Positions 1 to 5,976 of a DNA stretch of 9,888 bases are shown in pieces (the first letter of the stretch is position 1; each line of letters begins with the position of its first letter). The position numbers and the translations under genes were made by a program. The stretch is from an uncultured Clostridia bacterium (GTDB taxonomy: Bacteria; Bacillota; Clostridia; Christensenellales; UBA1242): positions 1-9,888 of the forward strand of contig CALCEI010000066.1 of assembly GCA_937900575.1 (NCBI GenBank), read 5' to 3'. The notes below the pieces were generated by a model. That model did no database searches. It had not been told where the DNA came from and saw nothing but the letters and a program-made list of their open reading frames with translations.

Positions 1-376
1 CAACCTCAAAAGTGATTTCCACCTTGTATATGTTCTTACCTGCGGTTGTTATTAAGTCATTTAGTGAATATCTAAAAAACAAGCCTTGGTCACCTGTAAC
101 AGAAGAGGCAATCTCCATACCGTTTTTTGTTATGGTGTATTTGCCTTGGGTCATACCACCGGACGATGACACAAACGAAGTTCCCGTTGATAGGGACTCT
201 GAAGACGGGTCTTCAAATTTAACCTTATCAAGGTCATAGTTTGTATCTGTAATTCCCGATTTAGGTTGGAAAGTAGTGCCTGAGAATGTAGTGGAACACG
301 ATTGTGCATTCACCCCGATTATTCCTAATAGTAGGGATACAACTACAAGATATAGTTTAAGAAACTTGTGATTCAT
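1..376 (-). CDS. Secreted protein of unknown function, N-terminal part (runs off the window)
   Basis: The minus-strand frame opens with ATG at 376 and runs without a stop for 125 codons to the window edge, so the C-terminus is missing. An in-frame TGA lies two codons upstream, which fixes the start. The N-terminus is a clear signal peptide: MNHK, then a hydrophobic stretch at about residues 5-21, then GVNAQS, with likely cleavage near residue 24 or 25. Ending a signal peptide at AQ is typical of Bacteroidota exported proteins. The mature part is rich in Ser, Thr and Gly and has beta-type sequence, but I recognise no domain. No good Shine-Dalgarno precedes the ATG, unlike tmk, alaS and the MetRS-like gene. 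It uses CTA, TCG, TCC and CCG codons that the other genes largely avoid. This suggests foreign origin or an assembly join. The frame and signal peptide are seen directly; the taxonomic reading is inference. Confidence 0.7.
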   Translation of the reverse strand, partial: MNHKFLKLYLVVVSLLLGIIGVNAQSCSTTFSGTTFQPKSGITDTNYDLDKVKFEDPSSESLSTGTSFVSSSGGMTQGKYTITKNGMEIASSVTGDQGLFFRYSLNDLITTAGKNIYKVEITFEV

Positions 377-501
377 CTTAGTTCAGATTTTAAGCATGTG
401 GCAAAATACCCCATTTTAGTTTCAACTGACAAATATACAAAAACTTATCAACAAAATAAAATAAAATTTCAATTTTTTGTAAATTTGCACACAATTATTG
501 A

Positions 502-530
502 CGATACGGTTATTCGGCGATGCGGTTATT
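502..530. repeat. Short direct repeat, two 13-nt units
   Basis: CGATACGGTTATT at 502-514 is repeated as CGATGCGGTTATT at 518-530, with 12 of 13 bases identical and a CGG spacer between them, giving a 16-nt period. It is an isolated GC-richer island in an otherwise AT-rich spacer. It could be a binding site for a dimeric regulator, a remnant of a larger repeat, or chance; nothing in the sequence decides this. Confidence 0.6.
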
Positions 531-822
531 TGATTATTTAACACTTTCATATTCATTATTTTAATTAGGTATTTTTTTAATTGGACATTATATAACTTAA
601 ATATATTAAAAAACAATAAAATAAATTCCAAAAAAATATTTTAATTAATCTAATATTTAACTAATTATTTTAACAATAAAAAAATAATAAAATAAATTAT
701 TTAAATATTCGACAAAACACTTAAAACAAGTGTATTGTTTGAATTTTTAAAAATATTTTAAAATTTAATTATTGAATATTTTTAATCATATTTTATTAAA
801 ATATATTTTTTATTAAAATTGT

Positions 823-852
823 TTTACATTGCAAATCCTTTTGTGATATAAT
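823..852 (+). promoter_or_regulatory. nrnA promoter (extended -10), placed for a leaderless transcript
   Basis: A -35 box TTTACA at 823-828 is followed by 18 bases and a perfect -10 box TATAAT at 847-852, with the extended -10 TG at 844-845. Only six bases (GGTGGC) separate the -10 box from the ATG at 859, so transcription should begin at or next to the A of the start codon. There is no room for a normally spaced ribosome binding site. Confidence 0.7.
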
Positions 853-858
853 GGTGGC

Positions 859-1839
859 ATGAATAAATTTGAAAAATTGACAAAATTACAAGGTTTGAAC
901 AGGATTGCTCTTATTGGGCACAAAAGGCCAGACGCAGATGCTCTTTGCAGTATGGTGGTTTTCCGCCATATATTAATTAAACATTTTAACGTTAAACACG
1001 TAGACCTGTTTGCAGAGTTTACAGAGTTACCACAAATGTATGATGAAATTTATGACGGACTTAAACTTAACCCAGACGATAGAGGGTACGATGCTGTTGT
1101 GCTTATGGATTGTTCCAATGTTGACAGAGCCGGAATATATGCAGACATATTTAGAAACGCACCAATAACTTATGTTATTGACCATCACGCAACTAACACT
1201 CGTGAAGGGCAAGTTAACATTGTTGAAATTGTAAGTTCAACGTGTGAAATGGTTTATGAAATGGCAAAGGAATTTGATGTTGAATTGCCCAACGATATGT
1301 GTGGCAGAATTTATGCCGGAATGATTACCGATACATACAATTTTTCAGTTGGAGAAAGAACACCTAATACATTTAAAATTGTTGCAGAAATCTGTGACAA
1401 AATTAATATGGACAATATACACGAAAATTTCTTTGAAACTAATTCCTTGAAAAATAGACAGTTATTGTCTTTGGCAATACGAAACATTTATGCAATGGAG
1501 AATGAGCAGATTTTGATTTCTCATATTTCGCACGAAGAAGCGCAAGCATATCACGTGATATTTGACGATTATGTTGGCATAATTAATTCCCTTGCAACAA
1601 TTGCTGGGAATAAGTTGGTTTGTTTTATTGAATCTAATGGCAATGATTATTATGTAAGCATGCGCGCAAAGAAAGGCTACGACGTAAGCATCGTTGCACA
1701 AAGGCACAACGGTGGTGGTCATAAAGGCGCCGCAGCATTTAATTCAACCGAATCCCTTGAACAGATTGAAGAGATGATAAAAAAAGAATTTGTGGAACTT
1801 TTACATTCCGGCAAAGAAGAGAAAGAAAAGGTGTTTTAA
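859..1839 (+). CDS. nrnA: DHH/DHHA1 phosphoesterase, NrnA-type nanoRNase/pAp phosphatase
   Basis: A protein of 326 residues, the usual length for the bifunctional oligoribonuclease/pAp phosphatase family. These cytoplasmic enzymes degrade 2-5-nt RNA fragments and often dephosphorylate 3',5'-pAp with metal ions. The DHH domain carries its metal ligands in order: GHKRPDADA (H21, D25, D27), MDCSN (D84), the DHH signature IDHHATN (D108-H110) and GMITDT. The C-terminal DHHA1 domain has the substrate-binding GGGHKGAAAF motif. The start at 859 is forced: an in-frame TGA lies at 844-846, no other start codon follows it, and the first catalytic motif begins only 20 residues in. No Shine-Dalgarno fits, so translation is probably leaderless. 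The C-terminal tail is highly charged. The gene is monocistronic, ending in a bidirectional terminator. Related DHH proteins (GdpP, RecJ) are excluded by length and by the lack of membrane or extra domains. The exact substrate preference is inferred from family. Confidence 0.9.
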   Translation: MNKFEKLTKLQGLNRIALIGHKRPDADALCSMVVFRHILIKHFNVKHVDLFAEFTELPQMYDEIYDGLKLNPDDRGYDAVVLMDCSNVDRAGIYADIFRNAPITYVIDHHATNTREGQVNIVEIVSSTCEMVYEMAKEFDVELPNDMCGRIYAGMITDTYNFSVGERTPNTFKIVAEICDKINMDNIHENFFETNSLKNRQLLSLAIRNIYAMENEQILISHISHEEAQAYHVIFDDYVGIINSLATIAGNKLVCFIESNGNDYYVSMRAKKGYDVSIVAQRHNGGGHKGAAAFNSTESLEQIEEMIKKEFVELLHSGKEEKEKVF

Positions 1840-1841
1840 AT

Positions 1842-1872
1842 AAAAAAGCAGGTCATTTAAGGCCTGTTTTTT
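1842..1872. terminator. Bidirectional intrinsic terminator between nrnA and the DUF4097-like gene
   Basis: An A6 run at 1842-1847 is followed by CAGGTC at 1849-1854, a 6-base loop, GGCCTG at 1861-1866 and a T6 run at 1867-1872. The stem has six pairs including one G-T wobble. The poly-A and poly-T flanks let it act on both strands, which suits the two convergent genes. The last T bases overlap the stop codon of the minus-strand gene. Confidence 0.85.
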
Positions 1873-3310
1873 ATGTGTAGTTTTTGCTTGTTTCGTCCGT
1901 GATACGTATTGAACCACCTTGAGTTGTTGTAACTGTAAACTTAATGTTGTTTGTATCTCCGTTAATTGCTTTTCCGTTGCCAAATTTAGAGATGTCTGTT
2001 ATTGCTTCTTCTTGGTTTGCAAAATTCAACCAGAATGAACCACCATTTTCTTGCTTTGCAGTTAATGTGAATGCGCTATTGTCTTTAAACAAAATGTTTA
2101 CGTTGCCTTTGCGTGTTCTTATTGAACAACCACTTTGAATGTTGCGCATAGATACGTCAACATTGCCCTTGCCACCATCGTCAACCACGGCATTAATTTT
2201 ATCTACATTTGTTGCGATTATTGAACCGTTTTTTGTCTTTGCATCCAAAGTTGTTGTGTTTGCTGAATCTTGTTTGAAGTTTACTGTTGTTTTGCCTTCA
2301 GTTTTTGTTTGAACCAAACCAACGGCATTGTTAATTGTGATGTTACCTGAATCGGAGTTTACAAGGACGTTGGATTCTGCATTGTTGATTGTTATGCTTC
2401 CCGTACTTGTTGATATATTGCTTGTGCCCAAACATTTATCAACCGTTACCGAACCGGATTTTTTAAGACTGATGTTGCCACCATGAAGATTTGTTATTGT
2501 TAAATTTGTGTCACCTGACGTATAGTCAGCATCGTATAAATCTACAATCTCAATTCTGCCACCGGCTGTTTCGCTTGATGTTTGAATAAGTTTGTTGCAA
2601 GATTTCATTATTATTACACCACGCACATTAGATTCAACTGTAACATGATTGAAGTTTTTGCTTGGTGCGTTGAATTTGCCATTTTTTAAGTTTAAGAAAA
2701 TATTGTTTGTTGACGTGTCAACTTCGTTTGCAATTGTGCAAGTTGCGCCGCCTAAGTTTAATTTTAAATCGTTGTTAAATTCGCCAGCAATTAATTTTAA
2801 GTCGCCCGAATTTGTTTTGTAATCTAATACATTGAACGTTGAATTTGGACAATTGATTGTTGTGTTTGCCGAGTTGTTTTTTAATGTTGCTTTTGCACTA
2901 GAATTTTTTGGAATATAAAGTGTTACAATTGAACTTTGTGGGGCTACGAAGCCAACCGGTTCGGTTACGTCTATTTGCAATCTTTTTGTGCCTGCAACAT
3001 AAGTTGCATTAATATTTGGCACACTGTTTTTTACAAGAGTGAAACCTAAAGCGTTGCAATAAACTGTTGCGTAAAATTTATCTGCTTCCGTTTGACGAAC
3101 CAAAACGTCATAATTGTTGGAGTTTAAAATAACTTCATCAACATTTTCGTTTTTGTAATTGCCTTGTGTTGTTACCACTACATTGTAACTGATATACGTG
3201 ATGTTGAATATGCTTGAGCCAGGTACAAAAAACAAGTACAACACACCCACCAAACAGAGTGCTATTAAAAGCAAAAATGCTATTAAAATATATTTCCAAA
3301 CCTTTTTCAT
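1871..3310 (-). CDS. Membrane-anchored DUF4097-like beta-strand-repeat protein
   Basis: A protein of 479 residues. After MKKVWK comes one hydrophobic segment (about residues 7-29) with no obvious signal peptidase site, so it probably acts as a signal-anchor holding a large extracellular domain. The rest is a series of short beta-strand repeats built around motifs such as TGSITINNAES, SGNITINNAVG, KNGSIIATNV and KGNVNILF, rich in Gly, Asn, Ser and Thr. This is the pattern of the DUF4097/DUF4098 putative adhesin-like families, which form stacked beta turns. Their molecular function is generally unknown; a surface, envelope-stress or adhesin role is only inference. There is no catalytic motif and no LPXTG anchor. 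The start at 3310 is supported because it immediately precedes the hydrophobic segment and lies six bases after a consensus -10 box; no upstream in-frame start exists. It ends inside a bidirectional terminator and is monocistronic, divergent from tmk. Confidence 0.75.
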   Translation of the reverse strand: MKKVWKYILIAFLLLIALCLVGVLYLFFVPGSSIFNITYISYNVVVTTQGNYKNENVDEVILNSNNYDVLVRQTEADKFYATVYCNALGFTLVKNSVPNINATYVAGTKRLQIDVTEPVGFVAPQSSIVTLYIPKNSSAKATLKNNSANTTINCPNSTFNVLDYKTNSGDLKLIAGEFNNDLKLNLGGATCTIANEVDTSTNNIFLNLKNGKFNAPSKNFNHVTVESNVRGVIIMKSCNKLIQTSSETAGGRIEIVDLYDADYTSGDTNLTITNLHGGNISLKKSGSVTVDKCLGTSNISTSTGSITINNAESNVLVNSDSGNITINNAVGLVQTKTEGKTTVNFKQDSANTTTLDAKTKNGSIIATNVDKINAVVDDGGKGNVDVSMRNIQSGCSIRTRKGNVNILFKDNSAFTLTAKQENGGSFWLNFANQEEAITDISKFGNGKAINGDTNNIKFTVTTTQGGSIRITDETSKNYT

Positions 3311-3316
3311 ACTTTC

Positions 3317-3345
3317 ATTATAAAATGAAAATACAGTTTTGTCAA
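3317..3345 (-). promoter_or_regulatory. Perfect sigma70 consensus promoter for the DUF4097-like gene
   Basis: Read on the minus strand, TTGACA (3345-3340), a 17-base spacer and TATAAT (3322-3317) match the housekeeping consensus at all twelve positions with optimal spacing. Six bases (GAAAGT) then lead to the ATG at 3310, so the transcript is predicted to be leaderless or nearly so. It is the strongest-looking promoter in the window. Confidence 0.85.
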
Positions 3346-3377
3346 TATATAAAGCAATTTTTCAGTGCTTGTTCTGT

Positions 3378-3420
3378 TTGATTATTGTTGCTTTTAATGA
3401 TATAATCATTACTAAGGAAG
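3378..3420 (+). promoter_or_regulatory. tmk promoter and ribosome binding site
   Basis: TTGATT at 3378-3383, a 17-base spacer and TATAAT at 3401-3406 with an extended -10 TG at 3398-3399 form a good promoter. It is followed by a purine-rich Shine-Dalgarno AAGGAAG at 3414-3420, which sets the start at 3426. It is divergent from, and about 30 bases away from, the promoter of the minus-strand gene. Confidence 0.75.
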
Positions 3421-3425
3421 AGGGT

Positions 3426-4070
3426 ATGATTATTGATATTGAAGGTACAGACGGCTCAGGAAAAGCAACTCAAACAAAAATGTTGTTTGATTATTTGTGC
3501 AGTTTGGGTAAAAAGTGCAAGATTATTTCTTTCCCAAATTACGATAGCGCATCGAGTGGACCTGTTAAATTATATTTAAACGGCGACCTTGGTGCAAACA
3601 ACAGTTTGACAGGTTATCAAACAAGCAGTTTGTATGCCGTTGATAGATTGGCGACCATGCGCCAAATAAATATGAAGGATTATGATTACATTTTGTTGGA
3701 TAGATATGTGCCAAGCAACATGATTCATCAATCAACACGCATTCAAGACGAAGACGAATTGCAAGAATTTTTGGATTGGCTTGTGGATTTTGAATATGGC
3801 AAATTAAGGTTGCCTGAACCTGACGTTGTTTTGTTTTTGGATGTGCCTGTGGAAATTAGTTCGCGCTTGGCGCACGAAAGAGCAGAACTTAAAAATGGCA
3901 TGGCAAAAGATATTTTGGAAGCAGATGATGGCCACCTTGCAAAAGCATACGCCAAAGCAAAGTTTGTTGCAAACAAATATTGTTGGAGAACAATTAAGTG
4001 CTCAAACGAAAAAGATATTTTATCCAAAGAAGAAATTCACGAAAAAATAAAACATGCACTCAACATTTAA
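3426..4070 (+). CDS. tmk: Thymidylate kinase (dTMP kinase)
   Basis: A cytoplasmic enzyme of 214 residues, normal for the family. It phosphorylates dTMP to dTDP with ATP, an essential step towards dTTP. The P-loop is EGTDGSGKAT at residues 6-15. The position after the Lys is Ala where most P-loops have Ser or Thr, but the next residue is Thr; as I recall, this GKAT form is usual in clostridial-type Tmk. Other family marks are the nucleotide-site SFPNYDS (35-41), AVDR (71-74), the LDRYVPSN motif (91-98) and the strand PDVVLFLDVP (132-141). A longer in-frame start at 3339 exists, but it would place the promoter inside the gene and add an atypical hydrophobic tail. The ATG at 3426 has a proper Shine-Dalgarno and puts the P-loop at the N-terminus, as expected. 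It lies 53 bases upstream of alaS with no terminator between, so partial cotranscription is likely. Confidence 0.93.
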   Translation: MIIDIEGTDGSGKATQTKMLFDYLCSLGKKCKIISFPNYDSASSGPVKLYLNGDLGANNSLTGYQTSSLYAVDRLATMRQINMKDYDYILLDRYVPSNMIHQSTRIQDEDELQEFLDWLVDFEYGKLRLPEPDVVLFLDVPVEISSRLAHERAELKNGMAKDILEADDGHLAKAYAKAKFVANKYCWRTIKCSNEKDILSKEEIHEKIKHALNI

Positions 4071-4071
4071 G

Positions 4072-4118
4072 TTTACAAATCATTAGATTTGTGCTAATAT
4101 AATGTTCGAATTTAGGAG
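4072..4118 (+). promoter_or_regulatory. Probable alaS promoter with ribosome binding site
   Basis: A perfect TATAAT lies at 4098-4103. The best upstream candidate is TTTACA at 4072-4077, but the 20-base spacing is longer than ideal and there is no extended -10 TG. TAGGAG at 4113-4118 is a good Shine-Dalgarno for the ATG at 4124. A perfect inverted repeat lies between the two promoter elements (see 4075-4092), so this promoter may be controlled. Confidence 0.5.
4075..4092. promoter_or_regulatory. Operator-like inverted repeat in the alaS promoter
   Basis: ACAAATC (4075-4081), loop ATTA, GATTTGT (4086-4092) is a perfect 7-base inverted repeat in the spacer just upstream of the TATAAT. It has no T-tract after it, so it is not a terminator for tmk. 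Its position would let a bound protein block RNA polymerase, but the regulator is unknown. Confidence 0.45.
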
Positions 4119-4123
4119 ATTTT

Positions 4124-5944
4124 ATGATTACAAGAAGAGAGTTACTTGATAAATGGTTTAAATTTTTTACAGCAAAAAATCATGTTAAAATTCCAAGCGC
4201 AAGTGTTGTGCCAGAAAATGACCCAAGCGTGTTGTTTACAACTGCAGGCATGCACCCACTTGTTCCATATTTGCTTGGACAACCACACCCAAAAGGTAGA
4301 CGCTTATGCGATGTGCAAAAATGCATAAGAACGGGTGATATTGACGAAGTTGGTGATGATTCCCACCTTACATTTTTTGAAATGCTTGGCAACTGGAGTT
4401 TGGGCGATTATTTCAAAGAAGATATGATTGGTTGGAGTTATGAATTTTTAACAAGCCCTGAATATTTGGGTTTGAACAAAGATAACATTGCTGTTACTGT
4501 TTTTGCTGGAAACAATCTGGCAGAACGTGATGAAACCAGTGCAACCTTGTGGGAAAAAGCAGGAATTAAAAAAGAAAACATTTATTACCTTGCAGACAAC
4601 TGGTGGATTTTGGGCTCTGGTGTTGGACCATGTGGTACAGACAGCGAAATGTTTATTGATAACGGTCAACCAAAATGTAGCCCAGATTGTAACCCAAGTT
4701 GCCATTGCGGAAAGTTTTTGGAAATTTGGAACGACGTGTTTATGGAGTTTAAAGTTAACGCAGACAAATCTGTTACAAAACTTGAACAACACAACGTGGA
4801 TACTGGCATGGGTTTGGAACGTACTTTGTGCAAACTTAACAATGTAAAATCCGTTTTTGACACCGAAATTTTTGCCGATGCAATTAAAAAATTGGAAGAA
4901 TTAAGTGGCAAAAGTTATAGCGAAGAAAATTACAAATCTTCCTTTAGAATTGTTGCTGACCACTTGCGTACTTCAACAATTATTATTGGTGATGAAAACG
5001 GCATTTCACCAAGCAACATTGGTCAAGGCTATGTGTTGCGTAGGTTGATTAGGCGCGCAATAAGACACATGAAAAATTTGGGCATTGAAGCAGGACACCT
5101 TGGCGACCTTGCAAAGATTTATATTGAATACTTTAAATTGGATTATCCAGAACTTTTGGCAAACCAAAATAGAGTTGTGGAAGAATTGGATAAGGAAGAA
5201 GAAAAATTCTTAAAAACCTTGGAACAAGGCAACAAAGAATTTGAAAAAGTTGTTGGTGGCATGGAAAGAAAAAATCAATTTATGAAGGCGCAAAACCCAA
5301 ATTATGTTGAAGAAAAAACCATCAACGGAAAATCTGCTTTCAGGCTTTATGATACCTTTGGTTTCCCACTTGAACTTACTTGCGAAATGGCAAAAGAACG
5401 TGGACTTGATGTGGACAAAGCAGGTTTTGAAGAATGCTATAAGCAACATCAAGAATTGGCACGTACAACCAATGCCGGTGTGTTTAAAGGTGGCTTAGCA
5501 GATGATAGCGTTTGGACAACAAGGTTGCATTCTGCATGTCATTTGATGTTGGCAGGTTTAAGGCACATGTTTGGCACAGGCATCGAACAAAAGGGCAGTA
5601 ACATTACAAGTGAACGTTTGCGTTTTGACTTTAACTTCGACCGTAAACTTACAGATGAAGAAGTTAAACAACTTGAAGATTTTGTAAACTCTGCAATCAA
5701 ACGCAACTTGCCAATTGAAAAATTGCAAATGACCTTTAAAGAAGCAAAAGAACAAGGTGGTTACGGTGTGCACAAGGCAGATGAAAATGAAGTTGTTTCC
5801 GTTTACAAAATGGGTGATGTGGACTTCCAAATTTGCGGTGGACCACATGCAAACTCAACAGGCGAACTTGTAAACTTCCGTGTTGCAAAACAAGAAGCAG
5901 TTTCTGCCGGTGTGCGTAGAATTAAAGCAACAATTAACAATTAA
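4124..5944 (+). CDS. alaS: Alanyl-tRNA synthetase, short form without DHHA1/C-Ala
   Basis: A class II synthetase of 606 residues that charges tRNA-Ala. Common bacterial AlaRS is roughly 850-900 residues; this one stops after the editing domain. Aminoacylation core: LFTTAGMHPLVPYLLG (37-52), KCIRTGDIDEVGD (66-78), TFFEMLGNWSLGDYF (83-97) and motif 3 TGMGLERT (227-234). tRNA-recognition region: NIGQGYVLRRLIRRAIRH (298-315). The editing domain keeps its four metal ligands, HSACH (H469, H473) and CGGPH (C571, H575), so clearance of mischarged Ser or Gly is probably retained. The protein ends at VSAGVRRIKATINN. An extra Cys cluster (C185, C189, C193, C195) may bind a metal. As I recall, the AGMHPLVPYLLG type and the absent C-terminus resemble AlaRS of candidate-phyla and some uncultured Bacillota lineages rather than Bacillus. 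The stop is genuine: a terminator follows directly, so this is not a frameshifted gene. Confidence 0.92.
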   Translation: MITRRELLDKWFKFFTAKNHVKIPSASVVPENDPSVLFTTAGMHPLVPYLLGQPHPKGRRLCDVQKCIRTGDIDEVGDDSHLTFFEMLGNWSLGDYFKEDMIGWSYEFLTSPEYLGLNKDNIAVTVFAGNNLAERDETSATLWEKAGIKKENIYYLADNWWILGSGVGPCGTDSEMFIDNGQPKCSPDCNPSCHCGKFLEIWNDVFMEFKVNADKSVTKLEQHNVDTGMGLERTLCKLNNVKSVFDTEIFADAIKKLEELSGKSYSEENYKSSFRIVADHLRTSTIIIGDENGISPSNIGQGYVLRRLIRRAIRHMKNLGIEAGHLGDLAKIYIEYFKLDYPELLANQNRVVEELDKEEEKFLKTLEQGNKEFEKVVGGMERKNQFMKAQNPNYVEEKTINGKSAFRLYDTFGFPLELTCEMAKERGLDVDKAGFEECYKQHQELARTTNAGVFKGGLADDSVWTTRLHSACHLMLAGLRHMFGTGIEQKGSNITSERLRFDFNFDRKLTDEEVKQLEDFVNSAIKRNLPIEKLQMTFKEAKEQGGYGVHKADENEVVSVYKMGDVDFQICGGPHANSTGELVNFRVAKQEAVSAGVRRIKATINN

Positions 5945-5972
5945 AAAAACAAGGCAGTGCGCCTTGTTTTTT
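5943..5972. terminator. Bidirectional intrinsic terminator between alaS and the ABC gene
   Basis: A7, CAAGGC (5950-5955), a 5-base loop, GCCTTG (5961-5966) and T6 form a perfect hairpin with A and T flanks that continue the pairing. It begins inside the alaS stop codon and ends four bases from the stop of the convergent ABC gene, so it serves both. Confidence 0.9.
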
Positions 5973-5976
5973 GTTT

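Larger units (their letters stand above)
377..858. other. Very AT-rich intergenic region between divergent genes
   Basis: About 480 bases without a convincing gene. From about 430 to 830 it is nearly all A and T, with many runs of A, T and ATTT or TTAAT words. The only long frame here, on the minus strand at 422-631, is low-complexity (Leu, Ile, Asn, Lys, Phe) and lacks a ribosome site, so I do not call it. Three things stand out. A GC-richer direct repeat lies at 502-530. A weak hairpin ACACTT-AAAAC-AAGTGT lies at 717-733. On the minus strand, TATATTTG at 437-430 fits the Bacteroidota -7 consensus TAnnTTTG and could serve the left-hand gene, although I found no well-spaced -33 element and such words arise by chance in AT-rich DNA. 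The nrnA promoter lies at the right edge. Confidence 0.6.

Noticed and set aside
12..239. Plus-strand 75-codon frame
   Set aside because: It is antisense to the minus-strand frame that carries a clear signal peptide and has no start signals of its own.
422..631. Minus-strand 69-codon frame in the AT-rich spacer
   Set aside because: Low-complexity product, no ribosome binding site, and composition explained by AT-rich DNA.
717..733. Hairpin ACACTT-AAAAC-AAGTGT as a terminator
   Set aside because: Only six A/T-rich pairs, no clean T-tract, and no gene ends nearby on either strand.
3339..3425. Longer tmk start giving 243 residues
   Set aside because: It would place the tmk promoter and Shine-Dalgarno inside the coding region and add a hydrophobic tail before a P-loop that is normally N-terminal.
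4448..4847. Frames antisense to and overlapping alaS
   Set aside because: Shadow frames of a well-recognised gene; no motifs or ribosome sites.
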